Assembly: GCA_025464445.1 (NCBI GenBank)
Contig: JAODLY010000044.1
Coordinates: 62,001 to 126,000 of the forward strand
DNA length: 64,000 nucleotides
Origin: Rhodoglobus sp.
GTDB taxonomy: Bacteria; Actinomycetota; Actinomycetes; Actinomycetales; Microbacteriaceae
Reading direction: 5' to 3'
Shown: positions 14,495 through 23,220 of the stretch, one piece after another
Numbering within the stretch: position 1 is the stretch's first letter
Layout: the number at the start of each line of letters is the position of its first letter
Made by a program: the position numbers and the translations under genes
The notes under the pieces: model-generated
What the model saw: the letters and a program-made list of their open reading frames with translations, nothing else
Told to the model about the DNA's origin: nothing
The model's database searches: none

Positions 14495-17410
14495 TTACAA
14501 ACTTCTGATCGCTTGGATTGCTTTGTCGTGATCACTGCCCGCCGTGACCTTGGCCTTCAGGATCGGATCTCCGGTCGTGAAGCCAGCGTGGGCAGCTTGC
14601 AAGGCCGCAACCGCTTTGGCCCGGTCGGGACCAGCCGGGAGCGCGTTCACGGTGTCGACTAGGAACGCGACGGAGGCGGCATCTCCTCCGGCGAGGGCTT
14701 CTGGCGTGACTTTGCCTTCGGCGATCGCCGAGAGTGCGGCTTCCTGTGTAGAGATGCCTCCCTGCTCGATGGCGCCCAGTGTCTTGCCACCGAGCCACGG
14801 TGCCTTTGCCACGCTCGGTGCTGAACGCATGGCAGCCGCCAACGTCTTCCGCTCGATAGCGGATCCCATACCTCTCGAAGCGTCGACCAGGCGGTGGGCC
14901 TCGGCGACGTTCGCCACGGCGGCGGCCCGTTGGGTCGCGGCCCGCCGACTGTGCACGTCGAAGGAACTTCTCCGGGCGACCACCCGTCCGCTGGCGCTGC
15001 CGTCGTGGGTGACGTCCTGTCCGCTGGCAATCTGGATGAGTTGCCCGGTGGACAGCGGTCGACCGTCGAACTTTATGTTGCCGACCTTGGAGTCGGCGTT
15101 CTTCATCAGTTCCGCATCCTCGGCGTCACCCAACGCATCGCCCTGCGCCGACAAGCGGTCACCGAACCGGCCACTGGCTCGGTTGAGACCGCGGTTCGCG
15201 CCGGACAGCCAGTTGAGCGGATTGGCGCGCCCACCACGAGCTGTGTAGGTGCCACTTTGGACTCCTGCCCGCCGACGATCCCACACCCCGGACCGATACT
15301 TCTTGAACTGCCCAAGACGGGAGTTGTCGTAGGTCTTGCGCCCCTTGGACTCAGCAGCACCTCGAGCTTTCGACCCGAAGGACTGAATCGCTCCTCCGAT
15401 CTTGCCGATGCCGTCCAGCGAGCCTTTGAGCAGCGGGATCGTCGCCAGCAGGGGAATCACCAACACCATGTACGCCGCGATGTTCATCACCATGTCGGTG
15501 CCCGCGACTTGCTTCATGACGGCGGATGCCAGCAACGACGCGCCGTACAGCAGCCCGATGATCGGAAACAGCAGCAGCATGGAGGTCAGCGCCTTTCGCC
15601 ACCTATGGAACCACTGCTCGGTATTCGGCAGCAGGTAAGCAACGAACGCCAGCGGAGCGATCACGATCAGCAGGACGATAAGGGCCTTGCGAGCGATGAG
15701 CAGCACGAAGATGGTCAGTAGCGCCACCAGAGCACCGACGATGGCCACGACCAGCGCAGCAATGTTGACCCAGGCCAAACTGGCTGCTGTGATTACCAGT
15801 GTGACGATGCCAACAATGTTGCCGTCTTCAGTCGTCGTGTTGACCGTCCCCGCGGCGGTGACCTGCTTCGCAACGCCTTCCAACACGTCCTTGGTCGAGT
15901 ACCCCAGAATGTTCGACAGGTCGACGGCGACTTGGCACACCAGAAACGACAGGTTGACCAGAATCGCCGCGATCACCAGCCGCGGCAGCAGCTTCTTGAC
16001 GCCATAGTTGCTGACGCCGAGATTCGACAGCTGGGCGAAGATGATGATCAGGAAAACGATGATGAAAGCCACGTTGCCGATCGAGCGCATGAGCTGCCAC
16101 GCCGTGAAGGTGCCCGTGCCGATCTTCGTGCCGCTCGAGTTCACCGCACTCGGATCGGTGTTCACCAGGCTCAGATCGGTCGACAAGAAGTTGTTACTCA
16201 AGAAGGCATACGCACCATCCGCCATCGCGGCGCCCGTGGTCAGCAGCGGACACAGCACCCATCCCAGCTGCGGGATATTGCAGGAGGTGCCCGACGGGTT
16301 GCACGGCTGGCCGCTGGCGTCGAGGGTCGCCCCAGCGAGGCAGCCCTTGGTTCCCGTAGGGTCGTGACCATTGTTGGCCTTGAGGTACTTCTGGTAGCCG
16401 AAGACAACCCCGTTGTCTGGCGCGCCCTTGCTCGGGTCGTGAGAGATGGCCGCAGCTAGGTCGCCGCAGGTCATCTGCTTACCCTCATAGATCGTGACGG
16501 TATAGCCAGTCCCGCGATTTCGATCGGGGGCCCCGTACTTGGTTGGGGTCGGCGTTGTCGATCCGTCGGCGAATTCCTGGATGGTGTACGCCGTGCCACT
16601 GGCAGCGGGACGGCATTGTGACGTGAAGTTGTCGAGGTAGAGCCGGTAGAGCCCGCCGAGCGGCGTGATCGCGTTGACCTCAAGTGAGCTACTACCTATG
16701 CCAGTCACCGCCGGAGCTTTGCCGGACGCTGGCACCGGAGTGGTCATCCACAGCTTGTCAAGATTGCCCGGTGCCGCATAACCCGGCGCAACAAAGTCAT
16801 TGGTCGCCCCGGCGCTGGTGTCGGTGCAGGCCACGCTGCTGGAGTTGCGGGTGAAGCCGAGAGCACATAGGAGCTCCGGCCCGGAGTAGCCCCACAGGGC
16901 CGCCGCTTTGCCAATCCACGCTCGACCCTCACTGTCCCCGCAATTCCGCGAGCCATCGCCGTCGAGGCCGCGCGGATCGTTGAATGCCCCAATGTTGATG
17001 CCATTGGCGACGGTCGGCGTATTGGCCGACGTGTAGATCAATCCGTTGAACCAATCAAAGTCGATGGCATTTTGCTGACTCATCGAGACCGAGAGTGCGA
17101 CCGGGCTGCCAGCGTTTCGGTACGAGAACGATCGGCTCAGACAGGCGTGAAGTGCTTTGTAATAGGCGAACGAGGCCGCCTGATCCGCCGGCGATTGGTC
17201 GCTCGTGACGGTTGCGGTGTAGGCCGAGGCCTTGTCGGCCGGAACGGCCACTGCCGCGAAGACGACCGTCGCGCCAATCGTCACCGCCGCCAACATCCGC
17301 GCGCTCAGGCGAAAAGCTCTTCTAACCAAAGCAAGGTAGCCCCTCACGGGGCTACCTCTTCTAGTATTAGAAGGCTTCGATGTTGGTTTTTGTTGTTGGC
17401 GATACTGCAT
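14495..17410 (-). CDS. Large VirB6/TrbL-like polytopic membrane protein (type IV secretion)
   Basis: 971 residues. Basic N-terminus and signal-like segment (about 33-60, ending near ASA/YTA), an extracellular region of about 370 residues with many cysteines, then several membrane helices between about residues 435 and 670 (IGNVAFIIVFLIIIFAQL, LVIAAILVNLSFLVCQVAV, a long double span around ALVALLTIFVLLIA, LLLFPIIGLLYGASLL, MVLVIPLLATIPLL) and a 300-residue cytoplasmic tail rich in Ala, Gly and Arg. This is the shape of VirB6/TrbL channel proteins of Gram-positive conjugation systems. No VirB4 ATPase is in the window. Downstream of the gene at 17476 on the same strand, 65 bases apart. Confidence 0.75.
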   Translation of the reverse strand: MQYRQQQKPTSKPSNTRRGSPVRGYLALVRRAFRLSARMLAAVTIGATVVFAAVAVPADKASAYTATVTSDQSPADQAASFAYYKALHACLSRSFSYRNAGSPVALSVSMSQQNAIDFDWFNGLIYTSANTPTVANGINIGAFNDPRGLDGDGSRNCGDSEGRAWIGKAAALWGYSGPELLCALGFTRNSSSVACTDTSAGATNDFVAPGYAAPGNLDKLWMTTPVPASGKAPAVTGIGSSSLEVNAITPLGGLYRLYLDNFTSQCRPAASGTAYTIQEFADGSTTPTPTKYGAPDRNRGTGYTVTIYEGKQMTCGDLAAAISHDPSKGAPDNGVVFGYQKYLKANNGHDPTGTKGCLAGATLDASGQPCNPSGTSCNIPQLGWVLCPLLTTGAAMADGAYAFLSNNFLSTDLSLVNTDPSAVNSSGTKIGTGTFTAWQLMRSIGNVAFIIVFLIIIFAQLSNLGVSNYGVKKLLPRLVIAAILVNLSFLVCQVAVDLSNILGYSTKDVLEGVAKQVTAAGTVNTTTEDGNIVGIVTLVITAASLAWVNIAALVVAIVGALVALLTIFVLLIARKALIVLLIVIAPLAFVAYLLPNTEQWFHRWRKALTSMLLLFPIIGLLYGASLLASAVMKQVAGTDMVMNIAAYMVLVIPLLATIPLLKGSLDGIGKIGGAIQSFGSKARGAAESKGRKTYDNSRLGQFKKYRSGVWDRRRAGVQSGTYTARGGRANPLNWLSGANRGLNRASGRFGDRLSAQGDALGDAEDAELMKNADSKVGNIKFDGRPLSTGQLIQIASGQDVTHDGSASGRVVARRSSFDVHSRRAATQRAAAVANVAEAHRLVDASRGMGSAIERKTLAAAMRSAPSVAKAPWLGGKTLGAIEQGGISTQEAALSAIAEGKVTPEALAGGDAASVAFLVDTVNALPAGPDRAKAVAALQAAHAGFTTGDPILKAKVTAGSDHDKAIQAIRSL

Positions 17411-17475
17411 GCCTGCACTTATTGAAACACAAGCGGCATCTTTTGAGAAGACAACTCAGCTGTTGACCAGCACTT

Positions 17476-18321
17476 TTAGTTGTTGTTGACGATGCTGACT
17501 GCGGAAATGCGCCATGTCCCGTTGAGCACGACGAAGGTTGTGGTCACGAGAATCTTGTTGCCATTGATCGAGGCAGTGTTTGGCCCAGCCAGCGTCGTAC
17601 CAATTCGGTTCTTGTCCGAGTTGGTAAATTCTGTTCCCTCGGTCGCGATGACAAGGGTTGTGTTGTCTTGGGAAACGACGCTTGTTGCGCCAGCGGTGAT
17701 ACCCCGGTTGTATGGCTCAACATCAGCCGACTGCCCGCTATCAAAAGTCTTGAAGAAGTTGTCTATGCTGCCCGCATTGCTTTGCTTCTCGCCAGCGACC
17801 CAGGTCGCCAATGCTGGAATATCTCGCCAGTTCGGCACCATGATCGCATCCGCGATCAGGTCACCATTTTTGTTCGACGTCTCGTCGAGAAAGGTGTCGG
17901 AGGTGACCCACTTGTTTTCATTCTCAGGAATTGCACCCGCCATCTCCCAAGTAGACAGACGATCCTGGACGAAAGCAGTTCCCAGTTGCTCGGGAGTCAA
18001 CGATTCGGGAAGGACGAGATCTTCCGGGGTGAGGAGTTCAGCAGAGTTCGTTGCCTCGGCTGATGGCACGGCAGTCGGGTCAGCGGGTGCCTCTGCCGTT
18101 GGCTGAGAAGCCGGAACTTGGCTCGCTGCGATGCCGCCGAAAACTGCTCCCCCAGCGATTGCCAGGCCGGCGATCGAGCCAATTGCGACGTAGAGCCCGC
18201 GTCGGGACTTCTTGTCGGGAGCCTTGTCCGGCTCCAGCGTTGGCGCGCTCATGCCCACGCTCCGCTCAGGAGCGATGGCGGTTCTGATGTTTGGATTGTT
18301 GGGCGTCTGGTTGATATCCAT
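17476..18321 (-). CDS. Membrane-anchored extracytoplasmic protein of the transfer region
   Basis: 281 residues from ATG 18321 with AAGGAA eight bases upstream. Polar N-terminus of about 58 residues, one membrane anchor (GLYVAIGSIAGLAIAGGAVFGG), an Ala/Pro/Thr linker, and an exported domain of about 190 residues beginning LPESLTPEQLGTAFVQDRL. This domain is related to that of the lipoprotein at 18910-19581 (both have TPEQLG, an AGA near WxxAGA, and NKNRIGT/DKNTVGT). Ends TFVVLNGTWRISAVSIVN, a strand pattern like NTF2/VirB8-type folds. A good promoter lies upstream. Probably part of the transfer apparatus. Confidence 0.7.
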   Translation of the reverse strand: MDINQTPNNPNIRTAIAPERSVGMSAPTLEPDKAPDKKSRRGLYVAIGSIAGLAIAGGAVFGGIAASQVPASQPTAEAPADPTAVPSAEATNSAELLTPEDLVLPESLTPEQLGTAFVQDRLSTWEMAGAIPENENKWVTSDTFLDETSNKNGDLIADAIMVPNWRDIPALATWVAGEKQSNAGSIDNFFKTFDSGQSADVEPYNRGITAGATSVVSQDNTTLVIATEGTEFTNSDKNRIGTTLAGPNTASINGNKILVTTTFVVLNGTWRISAVSIVNNN

Positions 18322-18418
18322 GACGAGAGTTCCTTGCCGCGAAGCGCGGCCCTTACTGCTAATCCGCCGGGCTCTGGGAGGCTCGTGCCTGCAACCGAGA
18401 ATCCATTGCGTTGTTGAC

Positions 18419-18447
18419 ATTGTATCATATTTTGTACTGGTTGTAAA
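18419..18447 (-). promoter_or_regulatory. Predicted promoter for the 17476-18321 gene and downstream transfer genes
   Basis: On the minus strand TTTACA (18447-18442) and TACAAT (18424-18419) are 17 bp apart in a locally A+T-rich stretch, about 100 nt before ATG 18321. It probably also drives the VirB6-like gene and the genes after it. Confidence 0.5.
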
Positions 18448-18517
18448 GAGCGGGCCATGGGCGCCTCCGGTAGCAGGGGTGGGCGTCTGCCTCTCCGGCA
18501 TGCGCACGCCGATTTTG

Positions 18518-18531
18518 GCATGTATACATGC
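18518..18531. promoter_or_regulatory. 14-bp perfect palindrome GCATGTATACATGC, candidate XRE operator
   Basis: Sits between the predicted minus-strand promoter at 18419-18447 and the XRE start at 18567, so a bound regulator could control both directions. Wider arms TGGCA/TGCCA frame it at 18517-18540. Confidence 0.45.
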
Positions 18532-18566
18532 GCATTGCCAGCGCCTCCCCAATTCAGGCTTGGGTC

Positions 18567-18848
18567 ATGGCCACCCGCCGAACCTCCGATCCTTGGGAGG
18601 TCTACGCCCGCGAGCTGGGGGTCAAGCTGCTGCAAGCCCGCGAGGCGTCAGGGCTCAGCCAGGAGCGGCTCGCTCACGCCGCCGGCATCTCGACCTTCAC
18701 GTATCGCAAGCTCGAGAAGGGCGAGTCCAATCCGGGCACGCCAGCCAACCCGAGACTGAAGACTCTGGTGGCGCTGGCCGAGGTACTCGGCTTCGACCTG
18801 ACGCAGCTACTCCCTCGCAAACGGCCAGGGATCGCTGTCGGGCGATAG
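18567..18848 (+). CDS. XRE-family helix-turn-helix regulator
   Basis: 93 residues from ATG 18567. Classic XRE fold: VKLLQAREASGLSQERLAHAAGISTFTYRKLEKGES, with the recognition helix in GISTFTYRKLEKG, followed by LKTLVALAEVLGFDLTQLL. The only plus-strand gene among minus-strand transfer genes, placed between two related exported-protein genes. It probably represses the divergent transfer promoter, with the palindrome at 18518 as a possible site; this is inference. Confidence 0.88.
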   Translation: MATRRTSDPWEVYARELGVKLLQAREASGLSQERLAHAAGISTFTYRKLEKGESNPGTPANPRLKTLVALAEVLGFDLTQLLPRKRPGIAVGR

Positions 18849-18909
18849 CACCGGACGTCCGCCAAGGTATACAGGTTTCGCCGCCACGCAATGATGGCAC
18901 CACGCAGGT

Positions 18910-19581
18910 TTATTGAATATCTTTTGCAGCCGCGGTTGCAATACGATTTCCTTTAAACGTGAAGGTTTGACTAAACTTGTCACCTTCAATAGTAAGAGAT
19001 GCTGGGTCTTTTGTACCCACTGTGTTCTTGTCGGCGTTAGAATGACTGGTCACATTAACAACAACGGAACCATCAGCAGAGACAACAGAACTGTCCACAG
19101 TATCTGAGCGCGTATATGCGATGTTATTATCCTCAGGGTCGTTGTATGTTTCAAACCAACGTTCAAGGGCGCTTACGTTTATTTTCTTTTGCTCATTAAC
19201 CCAATCTGCTAGGGCTCCATTTTGTCGCCAGCCGGATACCAGGAGGGCATCACCGAATACTTCAGCATTTTGGGCTGCAAGTTTTTCTGTAAATGCTGGG
19301 TCACCACCAGATTGGAAGTACAAGGATTGATTTGCCTCGGTGGCACCGGCCAATATCCATCTATTAAGACTCTCCACCACAACAACTTCACCTAACTGTT
19401 CAGGCGTTTTGTCCGTCGGCAGCGTAAGTGCTTCGACCGTCACATCGGACTTATTGGCAACTTGGTTACCGCCTGCGGTACCACCCTCAGAGCTTCCATT
19501 GCTCGCGCAGCCGCTCAGGAACGCTACTACCAAGACAAACCCGACGGCTGAACGAACCGGGACGGAGAGATTGGTGGTCAT
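18910..19581 (-). CDS. Putative lipoprotein related to the 17476 protein
   Basis: 223 residues from ATG 19581. Signal with lipobox FLSGC (Cys near residue 25), Gly/Asn-rich linker, then an exported domain LPTDKTPEQLGEVVVVESL that parallels the protein at 17476-18321 along most of its length, including WILAGATEANQS versus WEMAGAIPENEN and GALADWVNEQKK versus PALATWVAGEKQ. Base composition is A+T-richer than the neighbours. Likely a transfer or surface lipoprotein; unknown biochemical role. Confidence 0.7.
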   Translation of the reverse strand: MTTNLSVPVRSAVGFVLVVAFLSGCASNGSSEGGTAGGNQVANKSDVTVEALTLPTDKTPEQLGEVVVVESLNRWILAGATEANQSLYFQSGGDPAFTEKLAAQNAEVFGDALLVSGWRQNGALADWVNEQKKINVSALERWFETYNDPEDNNIAYTRSDTVDSSVVSADGSVVVNVTSHSNADKNTVGTKDPASLTIEGDKFSQTFTFKGNRIATAAAKDIQ

Positions 19582-19776
19582 TGAATGTTCCTTCCACGAT
19601 TTGCAGACCGCGCAGATAGGCCTGAGATTAACTCGAAGCCTAGTGGAGCGGGTTGTTCTGCGAGGCCCGGCCACCCAATTGCCCGGCTGCTCCCCGTCCC
19701 ACAGCCATCAAGGAGAACTCTGCTGGCTGGGATGGAAGGGGTGCAGAGACCTTCGGGGGTTCCGGATAAGTAGGGG

Positions 19777-20388
19777 TTACTTCTTGGCGGCTTCAATAGT
19801 GTTGAAGATTCGCTCTAGAGGAATTGCGTCATTTGAGCCGTCATCCTTCTTGAATGCTTCCAATAGCGGCGCGGCTGTTTCTGGAAACCCGGAATCGGTA
19901 GGGTACTGCGATGCAAGAAACGCCGCCTCGACGCAGTTGCTAGCCAACAATTCATTGGTGGGGTAGGTGCGTGATCCGTAGTTGAGGATGGCCTCTGGAT
20001 CATTTATCCACTCAAGATCTGCCATGTAGGTAAAGGCATCGATCCATTCCATGCCGGATTTTTCCTGGTACCCAAAGTCTTTCCAGTCTTGACGAACTTG
20101 TGCGGCACCTTCACCGGTGTTGCACAGCTCACGCACGTTCTGACGTGATTGAGCCAAGGCTGCGTCAAGAAGGATGTTACCAACCTTATATTCGGGTTGA
20201 AGTGGTGCTGGACCGGCTTCAGGCGCACAGGCAGCAAGTCCTAATACTGAACCAGTGGCGACCGCTGCAGCTATTCCTGCACGGCCAAGCTGCGCGCCCA
20301 GTTGTCTCCTTGTTCGTTTGGTTGGGTTATGAGAATCGCCATTTCCACTCAGGGAAATGCCGCTGGGGGGACTCCAAGTGGTTGCCAC
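19777..20388 (-). CDS. Putative lipoprotein of unknown function
   Basis: 203 residues. A polar, basic leader (RTRRQLGAQLGRAG), hydrophobic segment and lipobox LGLAAC (Cys54), then a mostly helical exported domain (LLDAALAQSRQNVRELC, SGMEWIDAFTYMADLEW). I used GTG 20388, but no good ribosome site precedes it and the true start could be some 15-20 codons later. Third exported-protein gene in a row on this strand, so probably in the same transfer transcript. Confidence 0.6.
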   Translation of the reverse strand: MATTWSPPSGISLSGNGDSHNPTKRTRRQLGAQLGRAGIAAAVATGSVLGLAACAPEAGPAPLQPEYKVGNILLDAALAQSRQNVRELCNTGEGAAQVRQDWKDFGYQEKSGMEWIDAFTYMADLEWINDPEAILNYGSRTYPTNELLASNCVEAAFLASQYPTDSGFPETAAPLLEAFKKDDGSNDAIPLERIFNTIEAAKK

Positions 20389-20534
20389 TGGATGTGAAAA
20401 CAGGCGGCGCCTGAGAGAGGTGTCCGTAGCCTAGCGGAACGAAGCTCACCTTCCTGCGCCAGACGAACTCCCGTAAAGCGTGTGTCGAACGGTGAATTGT
20501 GTTTGTCAAGGCACGTCAGCAAGCGGACCCCCGA

Positions 20535-20903
20535 TCAGTACTTGATCTCGTAGCCGAACAAGCCGGTGAGGGCCTCAGCGAGTTCCGGCAGCGGGTCTGC
20601 TGATCGCTTTCGCACTAATCCTCTGATCGTGGCGCCCGCCAGCCCGTGCCTGCGACGCCTTTGATCAACGCGCTACCGAATGCGAATTGCGATTGGTTGC
20701 GTAGCCTCGCGGATGAGTGCCTTGCCTCTGTCGTTGTCGAGCGAGATAACGTTGCCGACGCTCTTCACAGATCGAGGCTGGGCCGCTGATGTTTTCTTGG
20801 TGACATGCGGAAGCTCCTCGAACAGGACCAAGGCGTCTCCCGCTCCGTATTTGTGCGAAAGGTAGCGACGATGTTGACGAGCCTTGGGCTCACTCTGAGC
20901 CTA
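20535..20903 (-). pseudogene. Remnant coding frame interrupted by in-frame stops
   Basis: One minus-strand frame reads protein-like sequence, HRRYLSHKYGAGDALVLFEE then SVKSVGNVISLDNDRGKALI, hits TAG at 20675-20673, and continues in the same frame as GLVRKRSADPLPELAEALTG to a TGA at 20535. Another TAG precedes it at 20903 and no start codon is available. It looks like the C-terminal third of a decayed gene. I cannot name the family. The remaining bases 20389-20534 and 20904-21050 show nothing further. Confidence 0.4.
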
Positions 20904-21050
20904 TCCAGCAGTGATTGCCTCGGCGGCGAGGACGGATGGCGACGATCAGAAAGGCGCCCAAGAGAAGTGCGTTCGCAGTGCCCGAATTTGACGAGGCCAG
21001 AACTGCACGAGCGCACTGCCCAGAACGCCGATAAGGGCGAAGATGGAGAT

Positions 21051-21779
21051 ATGTGCGGACGCTTCGCTATCAACAATGAGACCAATGCGCTGCTGGAGGA
21101 GATTGTCCGCGCGCACGGTGCGTCGGCGATCTTCGAATGGCAAAAGCACTGGCCGCCGAACTACAACGTGGCACCGACGCAAAATGTACCGGTCGCTCGG
21201 GAGGTTGCTGGCGAGCGGTTAATCGAGTCCGTCCGCTGGGGCATGGTGGCCCCATACGCCAAAGAATTCGGCGGCAAGCCGACGATCAATGCGCGCCTGG
21301 AAACCGTCGCGACGAACGGAATGTTCAAGGGGCCGTTCGAGTATGCACGTTGCGTCGTGCCCGCGCTGGGCTACTACGAGTGGCAAGAACAAGAGGATGG
21401 CAAGCAACCATTCTTCGTCCATCACCCGAAGGAGCCGCTCGCCCTCGCGGGCATCGTGCGCACCTGGCATGATCCAAAGCTGCCCAAAGGCGATCCTGAC
21501 GGCACCAAGCTATCCATGGCGATTATCACCATAGACTCTCACGTCACGCCGGGCGAGGTGCATGACCGCGAACCGGCGTTCCTCATACCCGAAGCCATCA
21601 ACGAGTGGCTTGGCGAGGGTCTGGACTCTGATCAGCGGACTCAATTGCTCTTGAGTTCCGCCGACGCCATCGCGGACGAACTGGCCTATTACCCGGTCTC
21701 TCGATCGGTCAACAAGGTGCAGAAATCGAAGGGCGTGCCGAACGACGGGCCGGAACTCATCGAGCCCATCACTGAGTGA
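21051..21779 (+). CDS. SRAP (SOS response-associated) family protein, HMCES/YedK type
   Basis: 242 residues. The start ATG 21051 is fixed by biochemistry of the family: Cys2 in MCGRF must be N-terminal after Met removal because it crosslinks abasic sites in single-stranded DNA. Other conserved parts are NYNVAPTQ (Asn in active site), RWGMVAPY, INARLET (Arg/Glu), RCVVPALGYYEW and HDREPAFL. The protein is self-peptidase-active in known members. On a conjugative element it may protect single-stranded transfer intermediates. Size matches the family (220-250). Confidence 0.93.
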   Translation: MCGRFAINNETNALLEEIVRAHGASAIFEWQKHWPPNYNVAPTQNVPVAREVAGERLIESVRWGMVAPYAKEFGGKPTINARLETVATNGMFKGPFEYARCVVPALGYYEWQEQEDGKQPFFVHHPKEPLALAGIVRTWHDPKLPKGDPDGTKLSMAIITIDSHVTPGEVHDREPAFLIPEAINEWLGEGLDSDQRTQLLLSSADAIADELAYYPVSRSVNKVQKSKGVPNDGPELIEPITE

Positions 21780-21784
21780 CTTCC

Positions 21785-21832
21785 AGCTAGCGCCGGGACA
21801 CGACCTCGTGATCTCGATGCCCAACCGGATTG
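21785..21832 (-). repeat. Partial duplicate of the 3' end of the 22233 gene
   Basis: 21802-21832 matches 22248-22278 at all but one base (ACCTCGTGAtCTCGATGCCCA then ACCGGATTG). The second copy encodes the C-terminus of the protein at 22233-22508, so this is probably the stump of a lost paralogue. Confidence 0.55.
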
Positions 21833-21981
21833 AGACGCACGAACGGACAGGCGGACGTGACTTCTGTGTTGGCTGCAGATGGGACGCTCAATAAGGTGCG
21901 ACGGTGTTTCATTGTCAACCCCCTCGAAGCGGAGGAGGTGGAGGCGTTGACTGGTTCAAATATCAGGAAAGGAAGGTCATC

Positions 21982-22188
21982 ATGGCCACGGATGAAAAGT
22001 TCAATGCGGTTGCCGACCAGGTCAAGGGCAAAGTCACCGAAACCGCCGGCAAGATCATGGATGACAAATCAGAGATCGTCAAAGGCAAGGCCCAGCAGGG
22101 TGTGGGAGAAGCGAAAGAGAAAGTCGCTGATCTGAAAGAGAAGATGCATCGCGACGACCTCGACGCGCACCACACCACAGACAGCTGA
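21982..22188 (+). CDS. CsbD-family stress protein
   Basis: 68 residues from ATG 21982, preceded by GGAAAGGAAGG. Sequence is the typical CsbD pattern: KFNAVADQVKGKVTETAGKI, then KGKAQQGVGEAKEKVADLKE, a highly charged, mostly helical or disordered protein. CsbD-like proteins are general-stress induced in many bacteria; molecular role unknown. Common as cargo on actinobacterial elements. Confidence 0.9.
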   Translation: MATDEKFNAVADQVKGKVTETAGKIMDDKSEIVKGKAQQGVGEAKEKVADLKEKMHRDDLDAHHTTDS

Positions 22189-22232
22189 AGAAAGCGACTC
22201 ATCAAGCTTCGAGGAGTAGGCGCGCCTAGCCG

Positions 22233-22508
22233 TTAGTGCCGGGAGCTGACCTCGTGACCTCGATGCCCAACCGGATTGGCATGAAAGGCGAGCACTGCCT
22301 GCACACGCTCCTCGCGGTCCGTGCTGAGGTTGAGTGAGAATAGCATCCCGGTTTCTGGATGCAGAGCGTGCGCCTCGTAGAACAGCACTCGGCTCTTGCG
22401 GCCGATGTGGGTTTCGGCGACCCACCCAACGACTTTGCCATCGACTTTGATCTCCCACTCCGGGGCATCAAATCGCTTGGTCGGCAACATCAACCTGACT
22501 TCCACCAT
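22233..22508 (-). CDS. Hypothetical protein (91 aa)
   Basis: From ATG 22508 with GGAGAACGATC upstream. Basic, beta-rich sequence: WEIKVDGKVVGWVAETHIGR, VLFYEAHALHPETGMLFSL. A later Met at residue 7 is an alternative start. No recognised domain. A remnant of its 3' end exists at 21785. It is divergent from the 58-aa gene at 22571. Confidence 0.55.
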   Translation of the reverse strand: MVEVRLMLPTKRFDAPEWEIKVDGKVVGWVAETHIGRKSRVLFYEAHALHPETGMLFSLNLSTDREERVQAVLAFHANPVGHRGHEVSSRH

Positions 22509-22570
22509 GATCGTTCTCCTCGGGAATATGAGCCTGTTCTGTTCCGCTAGCGCGGCGCAAGAATGGAACT

Positions 22571-22747
22571 ATGAGCGACAAGCCGCAGGCGGACGGTGAC
22601 CTCCCCGATGATGATCCGGTCGTCGTGGCGGCGATGAATGCGCTGTCTGACGAGGATCCCGAGATCGTCGCCGGCATGGCTCGCCTGGTGATGCTGCGCG
22701 AGCAGGAAGACCGTATCCGCGATCTGCCGACACGGGGTCAGTCGTAG
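22571..22747 (+). CDS. Small acidic protein (58 aa)
   Basis: From ATG 22571 with no strong ribosome site. Acidic and probably helical: LPDDDPVVVAAMNALSDEDP then EIVAGMARLVMLREQEDRIR. Its stop overlaps the 3' end of the convergent gene at 22738 by ten bases. Unknown role. Confidence 0.45.
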   Translation: MSDKPQADGDLPDDDPVVVAAMNALSDEDPEIVAGMARLVMLREQEDRIRDLPTRGQS

Positions 22748-23004
22748 ATCCGAAGCAATCGCCATTCGTCACCGTGACCGCGGCGAACCTCGAACATGTG
22801 GCTGACGTCGTTTCCGTCGGTCCCCTGGAATCGCCATCCACTAAACCCCAGCCGATAGGCAAGCTCGGGATTGTCATCCTCGAGGCGGGTCGGCTCATCC
22901 GTCACTCGGTAGCGCTTGCCCTCGTGTACGAGCCGGACCGGTCGCTCGTCAACCAGCCAAAGGTTGATCGCCGAGCCAGTTCGGGAGGGATGTAGCAGGC
23001 TCAT
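22738..23004 (-). CDS. Hypothetical protein, DUF6504-like (88 aa)
   Basis: ATG 23004 was chosen because AAGGAG lies seven bases upstream; an ATG at 23022 is in frame. The segment VDERPVRLVHEGKRYRVTDE resembles the small DUF6504-type domain seen next to DNA-repair genes in Actinobacteria, then GFSGWRFQGTDGNDVSHMFEV and WRLLRIYD. Family match is from memory and uncertain. Confidence 0.55.
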   Translation of the reverse strand: MSLLHPSRTGSAINLWLVDERPVRLVHEGKRYRVTDEPTRLEDDNPELAYRLGFSGWRFQGTDGNDVSHMFEVRRGHGDEWRLLRIYD

Positions 23005-23142
23005 GACTGACTCCTTAGACATTCGAACATATCTTCGAAAGCACGAGAGTAACCCCGGTGCGCCCGACACGCCAAGAAAAACATCGAAGTAATACAGGGG
23101 GCTATTGATGAAGGGCGGGCGGGCCGCATTCCTCGGGCAAGA

Positions 23143-23194
23143 AAAGAGCCCGCCACCGTCTGGATGAGCGATACGACGGGAGGTCGGGCTCTTT
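23143..23194 (-). terminator. Inverted repeat AAAGAGCCCG / CGGGCTCTTT after the hexapeptide gene
   Basis: Ten-base arms separated by about 32 bases, with T-rich sequence after the arm on either strand, located 27 bases beyond the stop of the 23221-23673 gene. The long loop makes it a weak terminator. Confidence 0.4.
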
Positions 23195-23220
23195 CCTTTT
23201 CGGTGCGGGCTTGGCGAAGT

